Source: Treponema saccharophilum DSM 2985
GTDB lineage: Bacteria; Spirochaetota; Spirochaetia; Treponematales; Treponemataceae
NCBI RefSeq assembly: GCF_000255555.1
Contig: NZ_AGRW01000041.1
Location: 62,001 to 126,000 of the forward strand
Length of the DNA stretch: 64,000 nucleotides
Direction: 5' to 3'
Shown here: positions 18,298 through 26,335 of the stretch, in pieces
Layout: each line of letters starts with the position of its first letter
How positions within the stretch are numbered: the first letter of the stretch is position 1
Position numbers and translations under genes: made by a program
Notes under the pieces: generated by a model
What the model was told of the DNA's origin: nothing
The model's input: only the letters and a program-made list of their open reading frames with translations
The model's database searches: none

Positions 18298-18342
18298 AAA
18301 AAAAAAGGAGGCCTGCACGCTAAAAAAGATGCAGGTCTCCCA
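18298..18342 (-). terminator. Terminator of the HU-like gene
   Basis: Eleven-base arms (18309-18319 and 18332-18342, one mismatch) followed on the minus strand by a run of eleven T. Confidence 0.85.
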
Positions 18343-18437
18343 AATCAATGTATTCATAACGGATGTCCTTTCCGCTTCTTCGCAGGCTTTTATTGTGAGC
18401 GGATTGCCGTTATTCAAGTCCGCTACCCTCTTTTCAT

Positions 18438-18878
18438 TTAGTCACCGTTTGAGGTGTTTTCTTCTTCATCTGTAATGTATTTCGCGTCGAGCTTTACATA
18501 CTCAGGCTTTTCGAGTTTTGCCTTGAGCATTGCGTCTGGCGTGTACATCACTTTGATTCCCTCAATGTCGTTCGCCGTTACAAGACTAGCTTTTTCGTAG
18601 CCCTTGCAGCTTGTCTTGTTCTTAAGGCCAAGCTTAAAGATTCCGAAGCTGTCGAGGCGAACTTTGTAGCCCAAAAGCATGTACTTGGGAACTGTAAGAA
18701 GAAGTCCCCGGATTACTCCGATTACTTCCGTTGGTGTGAGAGTCGTGCTCTGGGAAATTTCTTCGGCGAGCTGGTTCACACCGACTTCTGCGATATAAGC
18801 AGGGGCTGGATAAAACTTGCCTTCTGCTTCCAACTTCTGCGGGTTAAGCCGCTTTCTGCTAATAAATGGTACTGCCAT
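18438..18878 (-). CDS. HU/IHF-like DNA-binding protein of the longer Bacteroidetes-like type
   Basis: A 146-residue HU-family protein. It begins MAVPFISRKRLNPQ and contains VGVNQLAEEISQSTTLTP and YKVRLDSFGIFKLGL, matching the longer HU-related proteins common in Bacteroidetes rather than the 90-residue HU. The start at 18878 was chosen because GGAG lies 8 nt upstream; the frame is open further upstream but lacks a start site. A promoter at 19045-19073 gives a leader of about 160 nt. The acidic C-terminal tail (DEEENTSNGD) is unusual for HU. Possibly transferred. Confidence 0.75.
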   Translation of the reverse strand: MAVPFISRKRLNPQKLEAEGKFYPAPAYIAEVGVNQLAEEISQSTTLTPTEVIGVIRGLLLTVPKYMLLGYKVRLDSFGIFKLGLKNKTSCKGYEKASLVTANDIEGIKVMYTPDAMLKAKLEKPEYVKLDAKYITDEEENTSNGD

Positions 18879-19044
18879 AAGCATATCTCCTTTTATCTTT
18901 CCGGCTGTTTTGCACTCCCTGGAGCAGGCAGCGCAATCTAGTTCGACGAACATTCGACTTGCACTGTTTTTAGCTGCAAAATCCAGCCTTACCATGTCAA
19001 AACTAAGCTTTTCATTCGATATTTTCACCCGTTTTGATAGTTTG

Positions 19045-19073
19045 AATATACAACAAACTGATTTTAAAGTCAA
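19045..19073 (-). promoter_or_regulatory. Promoter of the HU-like gene
   Basis: -35 TTGACT (19068-19073), 17-bp spacer, -10 TATATT (19045-19050). Confidence 0.8.
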
Positions 19074-19113
19074 ATTTTTATTCGATTTTTTCTCCTGTTT
19101 ATGCAAGTTTTAA

Positions 19114-19142
19114 TTGAAACGTGCCGATAATTACTATATAAT
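19114..19142 (+). promoter_or_regulatory. Promoter of the AAA ATPase-Nudix operon
   Basis: -35 TTGAAA (19114-19119), 17-bp spacer, -10 TATAAT (19137-19142); leader of about 35 nt. It is divergent from the HU-like promoter, with 40 bp between the two -35 boxes. Confidence 0.8.
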
Positions 19143-19183
19143 TTCGCCAAAGGCGAGAGATTCTTAATCAATCAGGAACACAG

Positions 19184-20590
19184 ATGTTAGTAAATTTCAG
19201 CGTCACAAACTTTTTGTCTTTTAACCAGAAGACAACCTTCAAGATGGAAAGCGGACGCGTCACAAAAAAAACAGACCATCTGCTTTCGGACGGCGAAACA
19301 GGCAAGAGTCTTCTGAAGTTTTCCGCCATGTTCGGAAAAAACGGTGCGGGAAAAACGAACTTTATAAGGGCTATGGCAGTCTTGCGGGGCTTTGTGCTTT
19401 TAGGAAAACTTCCACAACGCGCCGCTGACCTCTGGTGCAAAATCAGCGAGGAAAACGAAAGTAAGCCGTCTGACTTTGAAATAACTTTTATTGCCGACAA
19501 AAACCTTTACGAATACAAAATTTCGACTGTTCTTTCGACCGGAATCATAACAAAAGAGGAGCTGGTTCATATTGTCGGAAACCGGCACACGAAAATCTTC
19601 TATAAAGAAAATGCCGAAAGCCCTTACATTTTTCACCATTCAATAAAGGGGCAGCACAAGGACATTGAGGTTTTGAGCCGCACTTTTGCCATGAGCGGGA
19701 AGCCCTTTCTTTTCAGCATCAACCACAACACGGCGGGATTTTATGCAACGAATCCACAGGCCCTTGTCCTTCAAAAAACATTCCTCTGGTTCAAGGACAC
19801 TCTTGAGGTTATTTTCCCCGACCAGCCTCTGCAGGAGACTTCGCTTCTTCAGTACGAAATCTGCAAGGATGAGTTTGCCCAGCTGTTGAAGAATTTTGAC
19901 ACGGGAATCGAGGAAATAAGGCTTGAGCCTGTGAGCAAGGAAAAGGTTTTTGAGACCCTTGATTTGCGCACCCAACAGAAGCTCAACCTGGAGATGGCTT
20001 TTGTAAGTCCGCTTGTTCAGATTGCCAAATTACCGACTTCTTTAGGGCTTTCGCAGAATACACAAATACAGAAAAAAAATTTTTATTCGACCGTAATCAG
20101 AAGCCGAAGGAACATTTTCATAATCACATTGGAAAAAGACGGTGCCTTTCATTTTTATGCGATAAAATTCGTCCACAACCTTGGCGGAAAGAAAATTGAG
20201 TTCAGCATGGAAAGCGAGAGCGACGGAACCCACCGTCTCTTCCAGCTTCTGGAAATTCTCATAAGCAAAAAAGAAAAAGTCTATATAATGGATGAAATAA
20301 ACCGCAGCCTGCATCCAAAGCTGACCGTTCAGTTTGTAAAAAAATATTTTGCAAACGCAAAGGAAAGAAGAATCCAGCTTGTAACGACCACACACGAAAG
20401 CCGCATCATGAGCCATGACCTTGTGCGCCGGGACGAAATCTGGATTGCTGACAAAAACGACGACGACAGCACGAAGCTTTTCAGCCTTGAGGACGAGCAG
20501 GTCCGAATAGACAAGGTGCTTGACCAGAACTACATGGACAACGTTTGGGGCGGAGTTCCTGTGTTTGAGGATGAGGAAGAAAAATCATGA
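19184..20590 (+). CDS. AAA15/RloA-like ATPase (putative defence ATPase)
   Basis: A 468-residue ABC-type/OLD-like ATPase of the AAA15/AAA21 group found in antiphage systems and anticodon-nuclease loci. The N-terminal strand is MLVNFSVTNFLSF, Walker A GKNGAGKTN is at about residue 50, Walker B MDEINRSLHP at about 367, and the switch TTHESRIM at about 403. There is no nuclease or TOPRIM domain, so an effector must be elsewhere. The next gene overlaps its stop by 4 nt and is a Nudix hydrolase, not the usual RloB, PtuB or AriB partner. Nucleotide use is predicted; function is inferred. Confidence 0.8.
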   Translation: MLVNFSVTNFLSFNQKTTFKMESGRVTKKTDHLLSDGETGKSLLKFSAMFGKNGAGKTNFIRAMAVLRGFVLLGKLPQRAADLWCKISEENESKPSDFEITFIADKNLYEYKISTVLSTGIITKEELVHIVGNRHTKIFYKENAESPYIFHHSIKGQHKDIEVLSRTFAMSGKPFLFSINHNTAGFYATNPQALVLQKTFLWFKDTLEVIFPDQPLQETSLLQYEICKDEFAQLLKNFDTGIEEIRLEPVSKEKVFETLDLRTQQKLNLEMAFVSPLVQIAKLPTSLGLSQNTQIQKKNFYSTVIRSRRNIFIITLEKDGAFHFYAIKFVHNLGGKKIEFSMESESDGTHRLFQLLEILISKKEKVYIMDEINRSLHPKLTVQFVKKYFANAKERRIQLVTTTHESRIMSHDLVRRDEIWIADKNDDDSTKLFSLEDEQVRIDKVLDQNYMDNVWGGVPVFEDEEEKS

Positions 20591-21006
20591 AAACCATAAC
20601 CGTGAGCGGAGCCGTAATTCTCCGCACGAACCCAGAAACGCACCAAAAAGAAGTGTTCGCCACCCAGCGCGGCTACGGAGAATACAAAGACTGGTGGGAA
20701 ATTCCCGGCGGAAAAGTTGAGGAAGGAGAAAGCCCTGAGGAATGCATTATCCGAGAAATCCGCGAGGAGCTTGCTACCGAGGTAAAGGCTGAAAAAGTTC
20801 TAGGCACAATCGAATACGACTACCCTGCCTTTCACCTCAAAATGCACTGTATTTTGTGCACAATCTTGAGCGGAAAGCTTGAGCTGTTGGAGCATGAAAA
20901 TTCCCGTTGGCTCACGAAAGAGACCCTTAAATCCGTAAATTGGCTTCCAGCAGATGAATTGATTTTGGATAAGATTGCGATTTTATTACGCAGCAAAAAC
21001 TCGTAG
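20587..21006 (+). CDS. MutT-like Nudix hydrolase coupled to the AAA ATPase
   Basis: A 139-residue nucleoside-diphosphate-linked hydrolase with a perfect Nudix box, beginning GGKVEEGE and continuing to REIREEL (residues about 41-63). Closest in form to MutT/8-oxo-dGTP or CTP pyrophosphohydrolases. Its ATG lies inside the stop codon of the ATPase (ATGA), so production is tied to it. A decayed paralogue lies at 23419-23752. It could be a housekeeping sanitiser picked up by the operon, or the effector of a defence pair. Confidence 0.88.
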   Translation: MKTITVSGAVILRTNPETHQKEVFATQRGYGEYKDWWEIPGGKVEEGESPEECIIREIREELATEVKAEKVLGTIEYDYPAFHLKMHCILCTILSGKLELLEHENSRWLTKETLKSVNWLPADELILDKIAILLRSKNS

Positions 21007-21025
21007 GCAAGTCGCAAGACTTGCC
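21006..21025. other. Hairpin between convergent genes
   Basis: Perfect 8-bp stem GGCAAGTC/GACTTGCC with a 4-nt loop just after the Nudix stop. No T-run; may slow transcription in both directions. Confidence 0.4.
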
Positions 21026-21063
21026 CGCTTCCTGCGCAATAAAATCAATAAGCTGCTATAAAT

Positions 21064-21423
21064 CTACTTCCAGCCTTCCCAAGTCTTCTGCGCCATTCCA
21101 ACCGTGGCATCGGTCTTGCCGTTTCGGCAAATTGGCTGCTTCAAAAGCTTCGCCTGATTCTCAAAGAGTTTTTCTTCTTTTTCGCTGTCGTCAAGGTATG
21201 CAATCGAAGCATAATCTTTTGATTTTGTGTCAATCATTGCCTCAATCGCTTCTGCACGACTGCCTTCTGTTCGGGCAAGTGCGCTCGCAACCGAGTCGAA
21301 TTCGCCTTCGCTCATTTCTTTTTCTTTTAGGTCAACGAACTGAAAAGCAATCCGCCGTTCCTTAAAAAATCTCTGCGCGCTCTTCGTATCAAAAGATTTG
21401 TTAGTTCCAAAAATCTGAATCAT
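21064..21423 (-). CDS. ArsC/Spx-family protein lacking the redox cysteine motif
   Basis: A 119-residue thioredoxin-fold protein of the ArsC/YffB group. The first strand IQIFGTNKSFDTKSAQRF aligns with the active-site region of the upstream gene, but the Cys-x-x-Cys position is replaced (NKSFDT). The C-terminal RNGKTDATVGM replaces the usual arsenate-binding Arg region. It follows its paralogue by 2 nt and uses the GGAG inside that gene's end. Likely not an arsenate reductase; possibly a regulatory or substrate-binding relative. Confidence 0.7.
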   Translation of the reverse strand: MIQIFGTNKSFDTKSAQRFFKERRIAFQFVDLKEKEMSEGEFDSVASALARTEGSRAEAIEAMIDTKSKDYASIAYLDDSEKEEKLFENQAKLLKQPICRNGKTDATVGMAQKTWEGWK

Positions 21424-21425
21424 TT

Positions 21426-21782
21426 TTATACTCCAAGAATTTTCTTCCATTCGGCTTCTTTAAAGCCTGTGCAGACTGAACTTTCCGTTACGAGCAACGG
21501 TCTTTTTACAAGCATTCCGTCACTTGCAAGGATTTTGAACTGCTCGTCTTCGCTCATGTCCGGCAATTTCTGCGAAAGGTTCTGCTCACGGTAGAGCATT
21601 CCGCTTGTATTGAAGAATTTTTTGAGCGGAAGCCCGCTTTTTTTGTGCAATTCCCGCAAAGTCGCTTCGTCGGGGTGGTCGCCTTTGATGTCGATTTTTT
21701 CGTATTTCACGCCGTTTGAATCGCACCAGGCCAACGCTTTTTTGCAGGTCGTGCATCGCTCGTAGCAGTAGATTTTGGTCAT
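21426..21782 (-). CDS. ArsC/Spx-family reductase-like protein
   Basis: A 118-residue protein with the family active site CTTCKKAL (Cys10 and Cys13), LPLKKFFNTSG in the middle and VKRPLLV near residue 92, the segment containing the conserved Arg-Pro. It resembles the Spx/MgsR/YffB branch of ArsC-like proteins. Strong AGGAG ribosome-binding site. Forms a tandem pair with the cysteine-less paralogue downstream. Confidence 0.82.
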   Translation of the reverse strand: MTKIYCYERCTTCKKALAWCDSNGVKYEKIDIKGDHPDEATLRELHKKSGLPLKKFFNTSGMLYREQNLSQKLPDMSEDEQFKILASDGMLVKRPLLVTESSVCTGFKEAEWKKILGV

Positions 21783-21801
21783 TTTGAGTTCTCCTAAAAT
21801 T

Positions 21802-22278
21802 TTATTTCTTCACATGTAGCTTCACGGTCTTTCCTTCGCATTTTTTCCTCAGCACAATCATGTCCACAAGCTGAACGCCACATTCAATTATAGGACGAGC
21901 GTAATTTTTTGTAAAAAAATCTTTGATTACGTGATGGCGGGTAAATCCGCATTTTTCGTAAAAAGGAATCGTAAGCGGACTGTCGCCTGTTCCTACTTGA
22001 AGAGTGGTAAATTCATCACGGAACTTTTCTTCAACAAATTCCAACAAGGCACGGGCATAGCCCTTTCCCTGAGAGTTCGGCTCAGTTGCAATATTTTTGA
22101 TTTCAAGGATTCCTTCGCCCTCGTCAGTTACGACGCACTCAGCTTTTACGCCGCCGTCATCAAGAACAAACATCCTGCCCCGGTCAAGATAAAGGTCAAC
22201 CATGCTTTCCTGCTCGTCTGCAAGCAAAAGAAGAGAAAGAAAATCTTTTTTATTTTGAGTGATTTCTGTTATCTGCAT
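21802..22278 (-). CDS. GNAT-family N-acetyltransferase
   Basis: A 158-residue acetyl-CoA-dependent acyltransferase. The acetyl-CoA loop is visible as IATEPNSQGKGYARALLEFV (motif A), and FYEKCGF is motif B. The start at 22278 follows GGAG by 10 nt. Substrate unknown. It is in a run of three minus-strand genes with another GNAT and a truncated nuclease. Confidence 0.8.
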   Translation of the reverse strand: MQITEITQNKKDFLSLLLLADEQESMVDLYLDRGRMFVLDDGGVKAECVVTDEGEGILEIKNIATEPNSQGKGYARALLEFVEEKFRDEFTTLQVGTGDSPLTIPFYEKCGFTRHHVIKDFFTKNYARPIIECGVQLVDMIVLRKKCEGKTVKLHVKK

Positions 22279-22337
22279 GTTAGCCAGACTCCACAAAATT
22301 CCCAGCCGGCAAAAATTCTTGTCTACAAACACATTCT

Positions 22338-22841
22338 TTAAATCTTCTTTTCCATCAGATAGAATAGCCCTTTGCGCCAGTTCGCTTCGCCTGTTTTGTA
22401 GTAGCCCGCGTGCTCATAAAGCCTGAGCGAAAATGGATTTTTGCTGAAAACATCAAGCCTTAAACATTTTGCTCCAAGAGCCTCCGCCTGATTTTCGATA
22501 TGCTCCATTGTTTTCCGCGCAATTCCACGATTCTGAAAATCAGGATGAACGCAAAGACGATGAATCACACGATAATCACCGCTGCACTGCCAGTCAGCTT
22601 TTTTATATTCCTCGTCACAATCTTTATTCAGAGCATAAATCACAGCAATCCGATTTTTTCCGTCTTCGAAAACTTCGCCTGCAAAAAGCGAATTTGATTT
22701 TATATCATTCAAAAAATCTTCGCGAGTCGGATAAATTTCATCCCATTGAGGAATTCCGCATGAGTCCATTTTGGCTATCGCAGATTTTATGAGCGAGCAG
22801 ATTTCGTCCAAATCAGATTCTGCTGCAAGTCGGTAAGTCAT
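22338..22841 (-). CDS. GNAT-family N-acetyltransferase
   Basis: A 167-residue GNAT protein: LCVHPDFQNRGIARKTMEHI is the acetyl-CoA binding loop and LYEHAGY the C-terminal motif. The ATG at 22841 overlaps the stop of the upstream Eco47II-like remnant by 4 nt (ATGA). Substrate unknown. Confidence 0.82.
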   Translation of the reverse strand: MTYRLAAESDLDEICSLIKSAIAKMDSCGIPQWDEIYPTREDFLNDIKSNSLFAGEVFEDGKNRIAVIYALNKDCDEEYKKADWQCSGDYRVIHRLCVHPDFQNRGIARKTMEHIENQAEALGAKCLRLDVFSKNPFSLRLYEHAGYYKTGEANWRKGLFYLMEKKI

Positions 22842-23344
22842 TTTTCCTCCCATTTATTTTTCGCCCGCGGAATGTCCTTATATTTTGCCGCGATTGCTTC
22901 CGCCTCGTAACATACGGCTTTGTCATCTTCAAGAATTTTGCTTTGCATTTCGATATAAGTTTTCTGAGAAGATGCTGAATTCATTGTGTTGCGCTTGTTT
23001 TTGAGTTCGCAGAAAATGTGTTTTTTATGGCTGGCAACATAAAAAGCGCCGTCTGCTCCATTTTTCGGAACCTCCCAACCATTGCCGGCGAGCTTGAACA
23101 TATTCTGATGAAAACATCCGATGTGATTTGTGTTTGTCTTGCCAATTCGGCGGATACATTCTGCTTCAATAGTCTGCTGGATAATTTGATTGCAAACTTT
23201 TGAGTCGAAAGTAAGTTTTATCGGGTCTATGGGATTTTTGTTGAATTCCGCAAGGTCGATATGATAGCGATATTTTTCCACAGTTTCTTTTGCATGCAAA
23301 AAAATTTGTTCGCTCGTTACAAATCCTAAATCGTAATTTTTCAC
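22838..23344 (-). pseudogene. C-terminally truncated Eco47II/Sau96I-type restriction endonuclease
   Basis: 168 codons matching the N-terminal two thirds of Eco47II-family type II enzymes (GGNCC/GGWCC cutters): YDLGFVTSEQIF, EKYRYHIDL, DPIKLTFDSKV, TNHIGCFHQNMFK, then the catalytic region ending ELKNKRNTMN and SSQKTY. Full enzymes are about 230-260 residues; homology stops after EAIAAKYKDI and a short unrelated tail leads into the GNAT start. No cognate GGNCC methyltransferase is adjacent, so an active enzyme would be toxic; it is probably inactive. Confidence 0.75.
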
Positions 23345-23418
23345 GGAAGGATTATATTACGGAAGCATGAAAAAATCGATACTTCACGCTTGCCTATTCA
23401 AAGAAGCAAAATGAGAGT

Positions 23419-23752
23419 ATGAAAAAAATCACCGTGAGCAAAGCTGTAATACTCCGCACGAACCAAGAAACGCACCAAAAAGAAGTGTTCGCCACCCAGC
23501 GCGGCTCCCGAAGACTGCATCGTCCGAGAAATCAAAAAAGAGCTTTTGACGGAAGTGAGCGCAGAAAAGACGCTCGGCGGCGTCGGATACGATTATCCGA
23601 CGTTCCACATCACGATGCACTGCATTCTCCGCTCTGTCGTTTCTGGCGATTTGAGGCTTCTTGAGCATGACGCTGCAAAGAGGCTTCCTGCCGACGAGCT
23701 GATTCTCGAAAAAATGACGCGGCCCCTTCATCTTTTCGAGACGAGCCCATAG
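23419..23752 (+). pseudogene. Decayed paralogue of the Nudix gene
   Basis: The first 29 codons nearly repeat the Nudix gene at 20587 (begins MKKITVSKAVILRTN and reaches ATQRG). The sequence then jumps, losing about 20 codons that include the GGKVEEGE half of the Nudix box. The remainder (EVSAEKTLG, then YDYPTFHITMHCIL, ending ADELILEK) continues in a different frame. A second small deletion removes a segment before ADEL. It cannot encode a working Nudix enzyme. Confidence 0.82.
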
Positions 23753-24384
23753 CTGCGTTCCGTCAGGCGGCACAAAAAATCGAAATCGGTCGCGGAAGAC
23801 AGCAGGACTGTAATCCAATACTTCTTGTTCATGTGGTATGCGGGAAAAACCGATTTTCTGTCGACGAGCCCCGCGCTGATTTTCTCCGCGTCCGCCTTAA
23901 GGTTTACGACGGAAACATTCCCGTCGCCTTCAAGCCCAAGCTGTCGCAAAGTGATTCGCATGACGAGCGCGAACCATTTCCTGTTTCCGCAACGGAAGAC
24001 GCAGTAATCGGGTGTATTCTCCCACGGATAGTCGGCCCTGCAGGAAAAAGCCTCCTCGACGTAAGAAACGTATTTTTCCCGTATGTCCGCGTTCCCGACG
24101 CATCTGCCGGAAACATCATCCACGATGCGCCGCACCTCATCGCGCATCGCACTTACGAACGGGCCGGACGCTCCCGGCATGTCAAAAATCGCGTACCGCT
24201 CGCCGCTCGTCTTCTCGTAGACCCGGACGTCAAGCGAATCCGTTCCCGGCAAGAACGCCAGCTCCGCAAAAAAACCGCTTTTTGGCAAATTTTTCCTGAG
24301 CACATAAAGCCCGTCCCGCCGCACGAAGCCAATTGCCTCCATCTCCCTGATTTTTGCCTCTCCGCCCCGCATCGTGTATTTCAT
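23728..24384 (-). CDS. MmcQ/YjbR-family protein
   Basis: A 218-residue protein with the YjbR-like C-terminal half: RKWFALVMRI, VVNLKADAEK, FPAYHMNKKYWITVLL. This is the double-wing fold of the MmcQ/YjbR group, a small DNA-binding-like family of uncertain role. The N-terminal 100 residues are a separate region of unknown fold. The start at 24384 follows a G-rich ribosome-binding site. It overlaps the tail of the decayed Nudix gene on the other strand. Confidence 0.72.
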   Translation of the reverse strand: MKYTMRGGEAKIREMEAIGFVRRDGLYVLRKNLPKSGFFAELAFLPGTDSLDVRVYEKTSGERYAIFDMPGASGPFVSAMRDEVRRIVDDVSGRCVGNADIREKYVSYVEEAFSCRADYPWENTPDYCVFRCGNRKWFALVMRITLRQLGLEGDGNVSVVNLKADAEKISAGLVDRKSVFPAYHMNKKYWITVLLSSATDFDFLCRLTERSYGLVSKR

Positions 24385-24581
24385 ACAGCCCCCTCTTATG
24401 AACAAAAAATCCTGACCGAGCATCCGCTTTTTGCGGAAAGACCTTTCATAAGTATAGAAAACACAAGCAAAAAACACCATATGCAGCCGAAATCTGCCTG
24501 TCATACTATCAAAGAACGCCCGGAATCATCCAGAAAACGGCGCGAAACGTTTTGCCGCCTTCATTTCTCTTTTTCGTGAAA

Positions 24582-24597
24582 GTTTCACACGTGAAAC
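24582..24597. repeat. parS-like inverted repeat with expanded centre
   Basis: Arms GTTTCAC and GTGAAAC separated by AC. The canonical chromosomal parS has the same arms with no spacer. It lies 88 bp downstream of the initiator-like gene, within 300 bases otherwise free of genes (24385-24684). The 2-bp expansion makes ParB(CTPase) binding doubtful. Confidence 0.4.
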
Positions 24598-24684
24598 ATT
24601 TTTCATCGCCCTGTCCGGATTTTCGGCAGGTGCATGGCAAAAACACATCGCCGTTTTGCCGACAGAACGTTTTTCATTCCTCCT

Positions 24685-25989
24685 TCATGATACGCCCCTC
24701 ATAAGATTCTTTGCCGGAAGGAGGTTCCGTATCAGTTCCTCCTCAAGTCTTTTCCTGTCGCCTTCGCTCATGCTCCTTATCCTGATTTTCTCGGTGATTA
24801 TGTCCTCGTTCTCCAAGTCCTTCTCCTCTAGGCCGCAGTCGCAGTAGCCGAAGCCCTTGTATTTGGTGAACGATTTCCCGCAGACCGGGCATATCACGGT
24901 ATTCATCCTGATGTTCCGTTCCGAATCGGCTTTCTTGCGGGATTCCTCATCGTAGTGCTCTGAGAATTTCAGCCAGTCCGATTCAGAGAAGAATATGTGC
25001 CTGAAAAGCGCGAGCGAATCAGGGTCGTCTTTGCCGCCCATCTTTTCTATGACGCCCGATAAATATGACGACAGCTTCGTGCAGTCTATTTTCCGCTCGT
25101 CCGCCCATTCCTCTGCTTTTGAAAGGAACAACGGATCCTGCGACAGAAACTTGAACCTCGTTCCGTCGAGACATTTGACAATCTGCTTTTTTATTTCTTT
25201 TGTGGTTTTTGCGGTGGTGCGCTTACTACCGCTTAAATTTACTCTTTCATTACTGCTTAAATTTAAAGGGGAATTTTGCAACATCCTGTTGGGGAATTTT
25301 GCAACATCACATGGGGAATTCTGCAACATCCTGTTGGGGAATTTTGCAACATCCTGTTTTTCATTGCATGGGGAATTTTGCAACATTCTTTGCCCTCTCT
25401 CCCCTTCCCTCGATTTCGACGACCAGTATTCGATGTCGACCTTTGTCTTCCTGTTTACCCTAATCAGTTCTTTCTGCTCCAGCTTTTTTATCGTCCTGAA
25501 AACGGTCGTCCTGTCGCAGCCGCACCATTCCATGAAGTATTTGTGGGAGGCGGTGCAGACGGAAACGCCGTCCTGCGAGAACTGGTGTATTATCGCGTAT
25601 ATCCTGAGGTCGTTTGACTTGAGCCCGAGCCCGAGCTGCCAGTGTTGTATCGTGCAGAAGCTTTTGTTCTTGACGGCGAAGCTGCTGTCGTCTGTCTCCG
25701 GCGGGATTGTCCCGAGCGTGTACTTGTTCCTCTTCCTGCCGTTGACGGTGTAGTGCGAGATTCGTATGAGGTTCTTCTCCTCAAGCGATTTGAGCGCGTT
25801 GTAGACGGTTTTCCTGTCGACTTTTCCGCCCCATGCGGAAAGGTATTCCTCGGAGGATTTGCATGTCCCCTCCCCGTCCTGCGTGAATCCGTATATTTTT
25901 GCGAAGATTGAAAGTTCGGTGGCGTTGAGGCCAAGCCGCAGCATCCATCCTTGTATGATGCAGAAGTCCGTTTCCTTCGGCTCGGTCAT
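24685..25989 (-). CDS. Plasmid-type replication initiator-like protein with two winged-helix repeats
   Basis: A 434-residue protein. The first 200 residues contain two similar winged-helix units: one starting IIQGWMLRLGLNATELSIFA and a second starting TIQHWQLGLGLKSNDLRIYA. Each is followed by a wing helix (VYNALKSLEEKNLIRI, VFRTIKKLEQKELIRV). A linker with four MLQNSP/VAKFPN repeats comes next, then a helical region and a C-terminal zinc-binding motif (CPVCG...CDC). This is the look of a Rep protein or conjugative-element regulator. The nearby parAB genes favour replication. The GGGAGG site supports the start. Confidence 0.65.
   Translation of the reverse strand: MTEPKETDFCIIQGWMLRLGLNATELSIFAKIYGFTQDGEGTCKSSEEYLSAWGGKVDRKTVYNALKSLEEKNLIRISHYTVNGRKRNKYTLGTIPPETDDSSFAVKNKSFCTIQHWQLGLGLKSNDLRIYAIIHQFSQDGVSVCTASHKYFMEWCGCDRTTVFRTIKKLEQKELIRVNRKTKVDIEYWSSKSREGERGQRMLQNSPCNEKQDVAKFPNRMLQNSPCDVAKFPNRMLQNSPLNLSSNERVNLSGSKRTTAKTTKEIKKQIVKCLDGTRFKFLSQDPLFLSKAEEWADERKIDCTKLSSYLSGVIEKMGGKDDPDSLALFRHIFFSESDWLKFSEHYDEESRKKADSERNIRMNTVICPVCGKSFTKYKGFGYCDCGLEEKDLENEDIITEKIRIRSMSEGDRKRLEEELIRNLLPAKNLMRGVS
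25262..25390. repeat. In-gene tandem repeats in the initiator-like gene
   Basis: Four imperfect copies of a roughly 27-33 bp unit containing GGGGAATTTTGCAACATC, encoding the MLQNSP/VAKFPN linker. Could vary in copy number without frameshift, or act as iteron-like sites. Confidence 0.7.
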
Positions 25990-26129
25990 AGTGCGCCTCC
26001 CGATATCATGGTGGTGTGGCGCCTTATTCTTCTATGTGTTTTTTGCCGACCTTTTGCCGGCTTCTCGACTTTTTTTGAATGTCTTTCCATTGTGGTTTTC
26101 CTGTAACGCCGCGCCGGAAAGGACATAAA

Positions 26130-26277
26130 AAAACCATAAAGTGTGAGCACTTTTTGAAGTTCCTTATGCCAAACCCACTACGGTCTGCGAGACAATCTCC
26201 CACAATGAACAAGACTGTCTTAACATTAAACCCCAATTAGAGGGCATTTTCTCAAAATGCCCACACTTTATGGTTTT
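26130..26277. repeat. 16-bp inverted repeat enclosing a strong hairpin in the rep leader
   Basis: AAAACCATAAAGTGTG (26130-26145) and its exact complement (26262-26277). Just inside the right arm is a 9-bp hairpin GGGCATTTT/AAAATGCCC (26242-26262). The gene-free stretch 25990-26468 also holds the rep promoter. It resembles a copy-control leader or a small MITE-like element; no target-site duplication was seen. Confidence 0.6.
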
Positions 26278-26335
26278 CGATAGCTAATCATCATGGAATC
26301 ATATCTGCAAGTAGTTTAGTTTCTACTCATAATCA

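Noticed and set aside
18879-19106. N-terminal extension of the HU-like protein
   Set aside because: It would begin upstream of the mapped promoter boxes and lacks a ribosome-binding site.
25262-25390. CRISPR array
   Set aside because: The repeats are in frame inside a coding gene, units are contiguous with no unique spacers, and no cas genes are nearby.
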